Shown here piece after piece: positions 1 through 8,249 of a stretch of DNA of 64,000 nt. This DNA is from Bacillota bacterium (GTDB taxonomy: Bacteria; Bacillota; UBA4882; UBA8346), in NCBI GenBank assembly GCA_023401925.1, contig JAEXDA010000004.1, forward strand, positions 62,001-126,000, read 5' to 3'. Both the position numbers and the translations under genes were made by a program. A model generated the notes under the pieces. It was given only the letters and a program-made list of their open reading frames with translations. It was not told the DNA's origin and searched no databases. Numbering within the stretch: position 1 is the stretch's first letter; each line of letters starts with the position of its first letter.

Positions 1-90
1 CGGGTGGTCATGATTTTAGATATCGAACAGATATTGAGCGGAGAGGATCTTACTTATCTTAAACAAAAAATAAATGAAGAAAAAGTATAA
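1..90 (+). CDS. cheW: CheW-like coupling protein, C-terminal end (partial)
   Basis: An open frame runs in from the left edge and stops at TAA 88-90. The 29 visible residues include VVMILDIEQILSGEDL, which resembles the last beta strand and helix of CheW proteins and the corresponding end of the complete CheW at 5723 (VILMIDIEKIINKDDA). CheW couples chemoreceptors to the CheA kinase. It lies 23 nt upstream of the first cheD, so the three genes probably form one transcript. Only the end is visible, so a CheV or other CheW-domain protein cannot be excluded. Confidence 0.6.
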   Translation, partial: RVVMILDIEQILSGEDLTYLKQKINEEKV

Positions 91-113
91 AAAGAATACT
101 TGAGGGTAATCAA

Positions 114-596
114 TTGGAAGAACCAAAAACTTATTTTTTACATCCAGGGTATATTTTTACCAGCTCCGAACCCCATTTGGTTCATACCGTACTGGGTTCA
201 TGTGTTGCAGTCTGTTTATGGGATCCGAAACACCGATATGGTGGAATCTGTCATTACGTTTTACCGAAATCGATTGATGGAGAACATAACGGCAAATATG
301 GCGAAGTAGCAATCCCTCATATGATACGGTTAATGTTAGAATTGGGCTCTGTAAAGGGAGAGCTAAAAGCCCATATTGTTGGGGGCGGCGATAACGCCAA
401 ATTTCACTCTGTCGTTGGATCCGCCAATGCGGATTTGGCCGATCAGTTATTGCAGCAGCACCAGATTGAGGTTTTGACCCGGGATGTCAAAGGCCAGTTT
501 GGAAGGAAAGTCGTCTTTAACAGCAGCACCGGAGAAATTCTTATTTATAAAATCAACGATATACGCAAAGAAGATTGGTATGGCAGTAATTTGTAA
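114..596 (+). CDS. cheD: CheD chemoreceptor glutamine deamidase (copy 1)
   Basis: CheD hydrolyses specific glutamines on chemoreceptors to glutamate and, in Gram-positive bacteria, also partners CheC. The protein is 160 aa, the normal family length. The catalytic cysteine sits in LGSCVAVCLW (Cys30) and the catalytic histidine in GGICH (His47). The HIVGGG glycine-rich stretch typical of the family is also present. The TTG start at 114 is preceded by GAGGGT at 102-107. It is followed after a 30-nt gap by a second, clearly homologous cheD. Both active sites look intact, so two functional enzymes are expected. Confidence 0.93.
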   Translation: MEEPKTYFLHPGYIFTSSEPHLVHTVLGSCVAVCLWDPKHRYGGICHYVLPKSIDGEHNGKYGEVAIPHMIRLMLELGSVKGELKAHIVGGGDNAKFHSVVGSANADLADQLLQQHQIEVLTRDVKGQFGRKVVFNSSTGEILIYKINDIRKEDWYGSNL

Positions 597-626
597 ATAA
601 ACAGAAGCTGGTGATTTGGAGATATC

Positions 627-1100
627 ATGGAGGATGCAAAGACTTATTTTTTACAACCAGGCTATATTTTTGCCAGTCAAGAGCTCCATTTGATCCATGT
701 TGTGCTAGGTTCATGTGTAGCGGTCTGTTTATGGGAAAGCAATCAACAATTTGGCGGAGCTTGTCATTTTATTTATCCGACATCCGTTCATGGCGAGAGC
801 AACGGTAAATTTGGGGAACTCGCAATTCCTCATTTGTTACGGTTGATGCAAGACATGGGGGCTGACCTGAACCATCTCAAGGCTCATATTATTGGTGGGG
901 CTCATAATCCGAACTCCAATTCGGCCATTGGAAACGATAATCGTGCGATTGCCGAAGCAATACTGGCCAATTATCGCATTAAAGTTGTAACCAAAGAGGT
1001 TGGAGGCAATTATGGCCGTAAAGTAATCTATAACTCGATGACAGGTAAAGTTTTGGTCTATCAAACCGATGATATTCGCCAAAGTGATTGGTATGAATAA
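627..1100 (+). CDS. cheD: CheD chemoreceptor glutamine deamidase (copy 2)
   Basis: This is a 157-aa paralogue of the preceding gene that keeps Cys30 in LGSCVAVCLW, His47 in GGACH and the HIIGGA glycine motif. The two proteins align without gaps from residue 1 past the catalytic His, which points to a local tandem duplication. The ATG at 627 has a GGAG element at 618-621. A strong hairpin terminator follows the stop, ending the cheW-cheD-cheD unit. Divergence is highest in the middle and C-terminal part, so receptor preference could differ between the copies (inference). Confidence 0.93.
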   Translation: MEDAKTYFLQPGYIFASQELHLIHVVLGSCVAVCLWESNQQFGGACHFIYPTSVHGESNGKFGELAIPHLLRLMQDMGADLNHLKAHIIGGAHNPNSNSAIGNDNRAIAEAILANYRIKVVTKEVGGNYGRKVIYNSMTGKVLVYQTDDIRQSDWYE

Positions 1101-1135
1101 TGTCACTACCCTGTAAGAACGTTTATATTCACGGG

Positions 1136-1172
1136 AAAAAAGTAATGCCGGAAAAAGGCATTACTTTTTTAT
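1136..1172 (+). terminator. Rho-independent terminator after cheD copy 2
   Basis: The stem AGTAATGCC (1141-1149) pairs with GGCATTACT (1157-1165) around a 7-nt loop and is followed by a T run. An A run precedes the stem, so it could also act on the other strand, although no minus-strand gene needs it here. Confidence 0.9.
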
Positions 1173-1237
1173 TTTAATTACCAAAAGTATTAGAATTTTA
1201 TATTTTAGTTGTTTTTACATGGATAAACAAAACGGAT

Positions 1238-1264
1238 TAAAGTATTTACGGATTATGCCGATGT
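1238..1264 (+). promoter_or_regulatory. Sigma-D (sigma-28) type promoter for the first chemoreceptor
   Basis: TAAA at 1238-1241 is followed after exactly 15 nt by GCCGATGT at 1257-1264. The flagellar sigma factor consensus in Bacillus is TAAA-N14-16-GCCGATAT. It lies about 150 nt upstream of the chemoreceptor start at 1412, in an otherwise AT-rich 240-nt gap. This implies that the receptor is co-regulated with flagella. Confidence 0.75.
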
Positions 1265-1411
1265 TTTCATCGAGTTTAAAAATATAAAATAACATTTTTT
1301 ATCATTTACGTATTTTTTAATGGTGATTGTTTAATTTTATTTCTTTTGGAAGTAATTTATAGAAGAACCCAAATGTTTAAAAAAATATTTAAATTTGGGG
1401 AGTGAACAAAT

Positions 1412-3028
1412 ATGTCAAAAGAATTAAATTTGGGTAGGCGGATCCAGCTGGGTTTTGGATGCTTAATGGTTTTAATTTTGATTGTGGGATTTTCAGCAAT
1501 TTATAACATGGGTGGAGTTAATGAAAAAATAGATGAAATCAAAAAATTCACTTTAAAGATGGAACAGTGCAATAGCATGAACCAATCGATTTTGGTTCTC
1601 TCTAGAAGTTTGCGCGGTGTTCTTTTAAAGATCAACCCTCAGGAAGTTGTCGAGAACCAACAAGCGATGCAAGATGCTTATGGGAAATTCAAGGATACCT
1701 TCCAAGAAGTAAATCAAACCTTTTCGACTCCAAAAGGGAAAGCCTTGTTGTCTCAAATTAACGAAGCTGCAAATTCTGCATGGCCACTGATCGACCGAGT
1801 GGTCGAATTAAGTTTGAAATCTCAAGACGCTGAGGCAAATACCTTGGTTTTAACGGATGTTAAAGCAGCTGTAGCTCAATGGGCCGGATACGTGAATGAA
1901 TTAAAGAATTACAGTGAGCAGCTAAATCAAGAAATAATTGCCGGCGCCCAACAAAACTATTATAATTCCCGGGCGACTCTGGTTATATGGATAGTCATTT
2001 CGATGATTCTGGGAATTACAATGTCCTATATTCTGACCCTCAGTATTACCAAACCAATGAATTCCATCGCAGTCCGCATTAGTGAGGGAGCAGGGCAAGT
2101 GGCGGCTGCTTCGGAACAATTATCTGCATCCGCCGGTCAATTATCCCAAGGGAGCGCCGAACAAGCCGCAGCCATTGAGGAGACTTCATCAACACTTCAA
2201 GAGTCCGGATCCGTGTTGACGCAAAATAGCACCAATACAAAACAAGCTGCAGATTTATCTGAAAAAGCTAAAGAATCAGCGAATAAAGGCAGCGCTGAGA
2301 TGAAACAGATGATGGAATCGATTCAGGAAATTAAAAAATCCAGCGATCAGATCGCCAAAATCATCAAAGTCATCGATGATATTGCTTTCCAAACCAATAT
2401 TCTTGCCCTCAATGCAGCGATTGAAGCCGCCAGAGCGGGTGAAGCCGGGATGGGTTTTGCCGTTGTCGCCGAAGAAGTGCGAAATTTAGCCGGGAAAAGC
2501 GCCCAGGCGGCCAAAGATACCGCGGCGATTATTGAAGCCAATATTCAATTATCAGGCAATGGCGTTGCAGTAGCCGAGAAGGTTCAGGATGCCTTAAATG
2601 AAATCACCCTTCAGTCCAAGAAAGTCAGCGAATTGATGGGTGAAATAGCCGCAGCCAGTCAGGAACAGGTTCAAGGAATAGAACAGGTCAATATATCCAT
2701 GAGTCAGGTTGAATCCGTAACCCAACAAAATGCCGCTAACGCGGAAGAAAGCTCTTCGGCAGCCGAAGAGCTAAATGCACAGGCCGAAAGTATGAAACAA
2801 ATTGTAGCGGAACTTTCGATGATAGTTAAAGGGAAAACGGCGGAAAACATACAAGTGGACAATCAAAATCAGCCAGGCCCTTTGACTCAGAACCATGAAA
2901 CATCTTGGCCCTTAGGACAAAACCGACAATCGGCAGCTATTCCCGAATTGGCTAAAAAGACCGTCAAAACCAAAGTAGTTTCTCCGGAAGATATTATTCC
3001 CTTTGATAAGGACCCCGGCCAGTTTTAA
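1412..3028 (+). CDS. Methyl-accepting chemotaxis protein 1
   Basis: A 538-aa membrane chemoreceptor. Transmembrane helix 1 is about residues 13-33 and helix 2 about 188-210, enclosing a ~150-aa helical extracellular sensor of the four-helix-bundle type. After helix 2 only a short HAMP-like piece (SITKPMNS) is visible before the long cytoplasmic coiled coil. The signalling hairpin tip IAFQTNILALNAAIEAARAG lies near residues 324-343. A Q/P-rich linker leads to a C-terminal tail VVSPEDIIPFDKDPGQF that recurs in the two other receptors here. The ATG is preceded by TTGGGGAGTG. The ligand cannot be predicted. Confidence 0.95.
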   Translation: MSKELNLGRRIQLGFGCLMVLILIVGFSAIYNMGGVNEKIDEIKKFTLKMEQCNSMNQSILVLSRSLRGVLLKINPQEVVENQQAMQDAYGKFKDTFQEVNQTFSTPKGKALLSQINEAANSAWPLIDRVVELSLKSQDAEANTLVLTDVKAAVAQWAGYVNELKNYSEQLNQEIIAGAQQNYYNSRATLVIWIVISMILGITMSYILTLSITKPMNSIAVRISEGAGQVAAASEQLSASAGQLSQGSAEQAAAIEETSSTLQESGSVLTQNSTNTKQAADLSEKAKESANKGSAEMKQMMESIQEIKKSSDQIAKIIKVIDDIAFQTNILALNAAIEAARAGEAGMGFAVVAEEVRNLAGKSAQAAKDTAAIIEANIQLSGNGVAVAEKVQDALNEITLQSKKVSELMGEIAAASQEQVQGIEQVNISMSQVESVTQQNAANAEESSSAAEELNAQAESMKQIVAELSMIVKGKTAENIQVDNQNQPGPLTQNHETSWPLGQNRQSAAIPELAKKTVKTKVVSPEDIIPFDKDPGQF

Positions 3029-3187
3029 AACTTCCCCCTATGGAATTGGTATTGAATTGCATCCCTTTTTTGGAAGTAATCATTTTGGTCCTTTTGTCTA
3101 TCGAAATTGCTTTGATTGATTGTAGTTGGGAGCAAGTTCGATTGGAAACGAAAGGCCGTTATAATAAAAAATAGGGAGGCTCTCAAA

Positions 3188-4822
3188 ATGAAGGCAAAAT
3201 TAAGGACCCGGATTGTATTAGGCTATGCTTTGGTTCTGATTCTCGTTGTTCTATTAGTTGGTATTTCTTTATTCAGTATGCGGATTTTTCAATCTCAATT
3301 AAAAAATGTGATGAACAATTCTGAAGTCATACGATTGGTTGGCATTATAAAACAATCGGCCTTGATCGTTTCTGGCAATACCCGTGGTGATCTCGTGTTT
3401 GCAGGTGATCGGGAGGCCTTGGAAAGGTTAAAAAACGAGACCGCCGAAGCCCGCTCGAATTTGAATCAAGCGATGAAATCTCTGGAAGCTTTGACGCTTA
3501 CCCCGACGGAAAAAGCATTATTGGAGAGTTATAACGACATCCGTTCGCGGTCCAAAGCGATCAATAATCAAGTGGCAGAATTGATTAATTTTGGAAGAAC
3601 CGCCGAAGCGCAAGATTTGTTGGACACTCAGGCGGATCCTTTGATGCGGGAGTCCTTAAATAAGCTTGAAGAACTGATTCAGGTTGCAGATGAAAATAAT
3701 GATGTTGAGAGTAAAGCCACAACCAAAACTTTTGCAACCACATTTCAAGTATTGATTGTTCTTGCTGTTATTTGTATCCTGATTGGATTTGCCGGCACTT
3801 ACTTTATCACTCAAAGTATCGCCAGGCCGATGAATTCTATGTCTGCCCGGATAGGGGAAAGCGCCGGACAGGTTGCGGCAGCCTCCCATCAATTATCGGC
3901 ATCGGCAAGCCAATTATCACAGGGAAGCGCTGAACAAGCTGCAGCCATTGAAGAGACTTCGTCGACTCTGCAAGAGGCGGCCTCGATGATGGCACAAAAT
4001 GACAACAATACCAAACAGGCTGCACTATTTTCGGTTCAGGCCGAGGAGTCGGCCAATAAAGGAAGCGCAGAAATGAAGCAAATGATGGATTCAATCCGAG
4101 AGATTAAGAAATCTAGCGATCAAATCGCCAAAATTATCAAAGTCATCGATGACATCGCTTTCCAAACTAACATCCTTGCACTTAATGCGGCGATTGAGGC
4201 TGCCAGAGCAGGTGAGGCCGGAATGGGGTTTGCCGTAGTCGCTGAGGAAGTGCGAAATCTAGCAGGAAGAAGCGCCCAGGCGGCCAAGGATACCACCGCT
4301 ATTATTGAAACCAATATTGAGCTATCCAATGTTGGAGTGACTGTTGCCGAGAAGGTCCATGAGGCCTTAAATGAAATAACCGCCCAATCCAAAAAGGTCA
4401 GTCAGTTGATGGATGAAATAGCTGCAGCCAGCCAGGAACAGGTTCAAGGAATCGAACAGGTCAGTAAAACCATGGGTCAAGTCGAAACAGTAACCCAGCA
4501 AAATGCCGCTAATGCAGAAGAAAGTGCTTCAGCAGCCGAAGAACTCAATGCGCAGGCGGAGAGCATGAAACAAATTGTCAGGGAGCTTTCGGAGTTGGTC
4601 AATGGTTCAACTGCGGCCCTGAAGGCGGAGATGGAGCAAACCGGTAAACCGTTGCGCCATTTGACCCACGGTAATCAAGGAATAAAAAAGATAGGCAAGG
4701 TTCCGCAGGATCAAACCAAATTCCGCGGAGAACATCCCAATGGGTTATTGCAGGATAAATCGACCAAAGTGGTCTCTCCGGAAGAGGTGATACCCTTGGA
4801 GAAAGACCCGGATCACTTTTAA
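3188..4822 (+). CDS. Methyl-accepting chemotaxis protein 2
   Basis: A 544-aa chemoreceptor. I place the start at ATG 3188 because AGGGAGG lies just upstream and the protein then begins with a membrane helix (residues ~10-31). A longer in-frame start at 3116 has no ribosome site. The sensor domain is about 155 aa and is followed by helix 2 (~190-212), little HAMP, and a signalling domain nearly identical to receptor 1 (VIDDIAFQTNILALNAAIEA). It ends with STKVVSPEEVIPLEKDPDHF, the tail shared by the three receptors. No clear sigma-D promoter was found upstream. It converges on an XRE gene across a shared terminator. Confidence 0.95.
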   Translation: MKAKLRTRIVLGYALVLILVVLLVGISLFSMRIFQSQLKNVMNNSEVIRLVGIIKQSALIVSGNTRGDLVFAGDREALERLKNETAEARSNLNQAMKSLEALTLTPTEKALLESYNDIRSRSKAINNQVAELINFGRTAEAQDLLDTQADPLMRESLNKLEELIQVADENNDVESKATTKTFATTFQVLIVLAVICILIGFAGTYFITQSIARPMNSMSARIGESAGQVAAASHQLSASASQLSQGSAEQAAAIEETSSTLQEAASMMAQNDNNTKQAALFSVQAEESANKGSAEMKQMMDSIREIKKSSDQIAKIIKVIDDIAFQTNILALNAAIEAARAGEAGMGFAVVAEEVRNLAGRSAQAAKDTTAIIETNIELSNVGVTVAEKVHEALNEITAQSKKVSQLMDEIAAASQEQVQGIEQVSKTMGQVETVTQQNAANAEESASAAEELNAQAESMKQIVRELSELVNGSTAALKAEMEQTGKPLRHLTHGNQGIKKIGKVPQDQTKFRGEHPNGLLQDKSTKVVSPEEVIPLEKDPDHF

Positions 4823-4853
4823 CAAGTTGCGGAATGATTGTTTATGCCCAAGT

Positions 4854-4898
4854 AAAAACTCCCGGAGGATTGTGGACCTGATCATTCCGGGAGTTTTT
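4854..4898. terminator. Bidirectional terminator between receptor 2 and the XRE gene
   Basis: AAAAACTCCCGGA (4854-4866) pairs with TCCGGGAGTTTTT (4886-4898), a 13-bp perfect stem with A and T runs on its two flanks. It can therefore terminate transcription arriving from both sides. It overlaps the last codons of the minus-strand XRE gene (stop at 4882-4884). Confidence 0.92.
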
Positions 4899-5418
4899 TA
4901 TTGATTGAATCGTTTGGAGTCCTCTTGGATGGAATTTGCGAAGCAACAGGTTTGCTTTGAGATGCTACAAATTTAGGAAAAGCCTCTTTAAACTGGATCT
5001 TTATCCATCCTTGCAAATCCCGGTTCCCTGTTTTCCAAAGCTTCATTAAATATTGAATCATTTCTAAAAATTCCTGATCCGCTATTTCTTCTTGTTCAGA
5101 GGGAAGTCCCAAGGCCGCTTCATTTTGAAGTTTCAAATATAGGGCGCTTTCCCGGAAAAGATTTTCCCCATATAACTCTAGAATATGCCGTAAATATAGG
5201 TCGATATCCAGTAGCATCTTTCCTTCACCGGTAAGAATCCATTCCTTACGAATACCATAACGCCAACATAAGGCTAGTAATAATTGTTCGGATGGTTTTT
5301 CCAAACCGTGTTCGATTTTCGAGACGTGAGCCTGAGTGATCCCGAGTTCGTGAGCGAAACGAACTTGAGATAAATTGAAAAATTCTCTAATTTTTTTAAT
5401 TTGGCTTCCGATATTCAT
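4882..5418 (-). CDS. XRE-family helix-turn-helix regulator
   Basis: A 178-aa protein with an N-terminal Cro/C1-type DNA-binding domain. Residues about 4-60 contain IKKIREFFNLSQVRFAHELG and the recognition helix region ITQAHVSKIEHGLEKP, followed by the characteristic WILTGEG loop. The remaining ~110 residues are predicted helical and are not recognised. It stands alone on the minus strand inside the chemotaxis block. Its start codon overlaps one arm of a 12-bp inverted repeat whose other arm lies ~130 bp upstream, which may be an autoregulatory site. A link to chemotaxis is only positional. Confidence 0.85.
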   Translation of the reverse strand: MNIGSQIKKIREFFNLSQVRFAHELGITQAHVSKIEHGLEKPSEQLLLALCWRYGIRKEWILTGEGKMLLDIDLYLRHILELYGENLFRESALYLKLQNEAALGLPSEQEEIADQEFLEMIQYLMKLWKTGNRDLQGWIKIQFKEAFPKFVASQSKPVASQIPSKRTPNDSINKKLPE

Positions 5419-5559
5419 ATTAGTAACCCATATTCATAATTAAGGGTGATATAACTCAATTATATAATTTTTTCTAATTTTTCATTTTAATGGTAAAACA
5501 ATCGGATGCCTATTTATTATAGCTTACTTTATGTTTTTTAACAAATAACTAATATGAAT
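5413..5559. promoter_or_regulatory. Inverted-repeat pair in the XRE/cheW intergenic region
   Basis: ATTCATATTAGT at 5413-5424 (covering the XRE start codon) and its exact reverse complement ACTAATATGAAT at 5548-5559 lie inside a 304-bp AT-rich gap that contains no gene. A related half, ATTCATAATTA, follows at 5432. This is a candidate operator set for the divergent XRE regulator. No convincing -35/-10 pair for cheW could be chosen because of the AT richness. Confidence 0.35.
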
Positions 5560-5722
5560 CAGGCTGCTATTTAGACAAGTTTAGAAATTCATAAACTATT
5601 TTTAAGAAATTTATCCCAAATGTATATTATTTGTAAAAAGATTAAATTATATACATTTTTATTCTTCCTTTGCGCGCATTATGTATATCGATATACCATA
5701 AATTTAGAAGGCGGTGGATTAA

Positions 5723-6196
5723 ATGGCAACCCAGAACGACAAATATCTGACTTTTGGATTGGGAAATGAAACTTATGGGATACCCATCCGGACAGCGAAA
5801 GAGATTATCGGCATGCAAGAAGTTACTCATATTCCAAAGACGAAGGGTTATATGAAAGGGGTTATTAACTTACGGGGTAAGATCGTTCCCATTATGGATC
5901 TGCGCTTGAAATTCGAAATGGCTGAGAAAAATTATACTGACCGTACTTGTATTATCGTGATTGAAGTCAATCTAGGCGCCAATCAGCGAGCGGTGGGAGT
6001 CGTCGTCGATAATGTCACCGAGGTTCGCAATATTCAGCCGGGTGAGATTGAAGAGCCTGGGGAGTATGGACAAATCGAAGGCCAGCTTTTATTGGGGATC
6101 GGTAAATTGAACGACAAGGTGATTTTAATGATCGATATTGAAAAAATCATCAATAAGGATGATGCGGTTATTTTAGAAAAAACTTTGATGGAATAA
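5723..6196 (+). CDS. cheW: CheW chemotaxis coupling protein
   Basis: A 157-aa single-domain CheW that links receptor tips to CheA in the signalling array. The family features visible are the N-terminal strand LTFGLGNETYGIPI, the conserved VINLRGKIVPIMDLR segment (residues ~48-62) and VGVVVDNVTEV. The ATG at 5723 is preceded by GAAGGCGGTGG. It lies upstream of the third chemoreceptor with a 134-nt gap and probably shares its transcript. Together with the partial gene at 1-90 there are at least two CheW-domain proteins in this block. Confidence 0.95.
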   Translation: MATQNDKYLTFGLGNETYGIPIRTAKEIIGMQEVTHIPKTKGYMKGVINLRGKIVPIMDLRLKFEMAEKNYTDRTCIIVIEVNLGANQRAVGVVVDNVTEVRNIQPGEIEEPGEYGQIEGQLLLGIGKLNDKVILMIDIEKIINKDDAVILEKTLME

Positions 6197-6330
6197 ATTA
6201 TAAAAGGTTTTTGTATGAAAATCCATATCATTCTAAAAATGTTGAGGGAGTCGAACATTATCGGAAAACTTCAACTGGAATACCAATGGCAACATTTTAG
6301 AAGTCATGGTGAAATAAAGGAGCGATGCAA

Positions 6331-7971
6331 ATGATAGGACACAAGAAAATGACTGTAGGAACCAGAATCTATTTAGGATTTGGCATGATGCTGTTGTTGC
6401 TGTTGATTGCGGTTTCGGTAGCGCTGGTTAACATGGTGAGTAATCAGGCCAGCATGAAGAGGATTATCAATGAAAACAATGTGAAGCTGGAGTTAGCGTA
6501 CAATCTTTTGGATGTGTTACATCAAATTCGGGAAAATGTATTAATATCCGTTGCAACGACTGATGATGGGATGTCTGAAGAATATATCAATAAAATGGCT
6601 CCCCTTCGGGAGCAGTATCAAAAGTTTTATGGCGAATTGCAAGATTTATCAGTCCGGTCGGAAACCGGAAATAGGCTGCGGGAGGAAATTGGGGAAAAAA
6701 TAGCAGTTGTCGTGCCGCTTAATAATCAAGTCATTGAGCTGAGACAATCAGATAGGAATCAAGAGGCAATTGAACTATTAATGGGGCAGGTTGATCCTGC
6801 CGAGCAAATGGCCATCAACAAAGTGGAAGAGTATGTCCAGTATTGTGAGGATATGAATAAAACCGAGGAAGCAGCGGCTAAAAATGATTTTCGAAATTCC
6901 GTGGTGTTATTAAGCTTTTTTAGCGTCATTGCAATTGTTTTCGGAATAGGGATCACTATTTTCATCACCCGCGGTATCACCCTGCCGGTAACCAAAATCG
7001 TCAATGCTTTAACTGAAGGGGCAGGGCAGGTGGCTGCGGCCTCCACTCAATTATCCGCTTCTGCTCAGCAGTTATCCCAGGGCAGCACCGAACAAGCCGC
7101 TGCCATTGAAGAGACATCCTCCACCCTGCAGGAATCAGCCTCGATGATGTTACAAAACACCACCAATACCAAACAGGCTGCGCAATTATCAGAACAAGCC
7201 AAACAATCTTCCAGCATTGGCAGCACCCAAATGCAACAAATGATGGATTCCATCCGGGAAATCAAGAAATCCAGCGACGAAATCGCTAAAATCATTAAAG
7301 TCATCGACGACATTGCTTTCCAAACGAACATTCTCGCGCTCAATGCCGCAATTGAAGCCGCCAGAGCCGGAGAAGCCGGAATGGGTTTTGCGGTGGTTGC
7401 CGAAGAAGTCAGGAATTTGGCCGGGCGTAGCGCTCAAGCGGCCAAAGATACGACAAACATTATCGGAAACAATATTGAACTGTCAACTAACGGCGTATCG
7501 GTGGCGGATAAGGTCCGTGAGGCCCTTAATGAAATCACCCAGCAAACCAAAAAGGTCAACGAATTAATGGAAGAAGTAGCCGCGGCAAGCCAGGAACAAT
7601 CTCAAGGGATTGAACAAGTAAATAAAGCGATGACCCAGGTAGAAACGGTGACCCAACAAAATGCGGCCAATGCCGAAGAAAGCGCTTCGGCGGCCGAAGA
7701 ATTAAATGCCCAGGCTGAGAATATGCGAAAGATTGTCAGGGAACTTTCGGAGATGGTGAATGGTCAAAAAGCCACCGTAGAGATGGAAAAATATTCAATA
7801 ACCCATCCTCTTCACCATAAACTTCCACAAGGGAATTCGGGCGTTGCGGTTATGACGGATCATCTATCTTCTCGGAAAACGCTGGGTCCGGTGGGGGATA
7901 AAGCCGTCAAAACCAACGTTGTTTCCCCGGAGGATATAATACCTCTGACAAATGATACCGACAAATTCTAA
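6331..7971 (+). CDS. Methyl-accepting chemotaxis protein 3
   Basis: A 546-aa receptor. ATG 6331 is preferred over ATG 6325 because AAGGAG at 6317-6322 sits 8 nt from the former and only 2 nt from the latter. Helix 1 spans ~13-34 and helix 2 ~194-216, with ITLPVTKIVNALTEG as the short post-membrane segment. The cytoplasmic domain is close to those of receptors 1 and 2, with the same signalling tip. After a divergent linker it ends with NVVSPEDIIPLTNDTDKF, so the C-terminal tail is conserved although the linkers are not. The sensor domain differs, implying another ligand. Confidence 0.95.
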   Translation: MIGHKKMTVGTRIYLGFGMMLLLLLIAVSVALVNMVSNQASMKRIINENNVKLELAYNLLDVLHQIRENVLISVATTDDGMSEEYINKMAPLREQYQKFYGELQDLSVRSETGNRLREEIGEKIAVVVPLNNQVIELRQSDRNQEAIELLMGQVDPAEQMAINKVEEYVQYCEDMNKTEEAAAKNDFRNSVVLLSFFSVIAIVFGIGITIFITRGITLPVTKIVNALTEGAGQVAAASTQLSASAQQLSQGSTEQAAAIEETSSTLQESASMMLQNTTNTKQAAQLSEQAKQSSSIGSTQMQQMMDSIREIKKSSDEIAKIIKVIDDIAFQTNILALNAAIEAARAGEAGMGFAVVAEEVRNLAGRSAQAAKDTTNIIGNNIELSTNGVSVADKVREALNEITQQTKKVNELMEEVAAASQEQSQGIEQVNKAMTQVETVTQQNAANAEESASAAEELNAQAENMRKIVRELSEMVNGQKATVEMEKYSITHPLHHKLPQGNSGVAVMTDHLSSRKTLGPVGDKAVKTNVVSPEDIIPLTNDTDKF

Positions 7972-8010
7972 TCCGCCGATTAAATCTTTGAACATGGGCC
8001 ATGAAGGAAT

Positions 8011-8030
8011 GGGCTGTCCCAAAAAGTTGG
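8011..8030 (+). repeat. Solo end of a MITE-like element
   Basis: GGGCTGTCCCAAAAAGTT matches the terminal inverted repeats of the two MITE-like elements at 21351 and 25602. No second end was found nearby, so this is probably a remnant just upstream of the purine promoter. Confidence 0.4.
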
Positions 8031-8039
8031 AAGAGATGG

Positions 8040-8069
8040 TTGACAACCTCCCTCCGGTTTTGTTAGAAT
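8040..8069 (+). promoter_or_regulatory. Sigma-A promoter of the purine operon
   Basis: TTGACA (8040-8045), an 18-nt spacer and TAGAAT (8064-8069). The predicted start near 8076 lies about 20 nt before the riboswitch aptamer. The result is a ~190-nt untranslated leader ahead of purB. Confidence 0.75.
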
Positions 8070-8096
8070 GAAATCGATATTTAAAATATTTGGAAG

Positions 8097-8211
8097 TGCA
8101 CCTAGGGTTCCGTTTTGAATGTTCAAAAGTCTGGACCAAGTGGTGCAGGCATCGTAAGGTTTTCCCTTAAGATGTTACACCGTAGAGGGATAAAAACCCG
8201 GGCGGATAGGT
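8097..8211 (+). promoter_or_regulatory. ykkC-family riboswitch, probably PRPP class (subtype 2b)
   Basis: The leader contains the ykkC hallmarks in order: CTAGGGTTCCG (8102-8112), TGGACCAAGTGGTGC (8132-8146), TTACACCG (8175-8182) and GAGGGATAAAAACCCGGG (8185-8202). ykkC subtypes sense guanidine, ppGpp or PRPP. The PRPP class is the one associated with de novo purine genes, which fits the purB-D operon downstream. ACCTA (8099-8103) can close the aptamer by pairing with TAGGT (8207-8211). Those same bases are the left arm of the adjacent terminator, so ligand binding should prevent termination. The subtype assignment rests on context and motif memory, not on a covariance search. Confidence 0.85.
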
Positions 8212-8249
8212 TCTTTTAACAAAGGTACCTATCCGCCTAATTTTTTTTA
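8201..8249 (+). terminator. Riboswitch-controlled attenuator upstream of purB
   Basis: GGCGGATAGGT (8201-8211) pairs with ACCTATCCGCC (8227-8237) and is followed by a T-rich run to 8248. It overlaps the 3' end of the ykkC-type aptamer, giving the mutually exclusive arrangement of an ON switch: unbound RNA terminates, bound RNA reads into purB. Confidence 0.9.

Noticed and set aside
3029..3187. Sigma-D promoter before receptor 2
   Set aside because: GCCGTTAT is present near 3157 but no TAAA occurs at the right distance.
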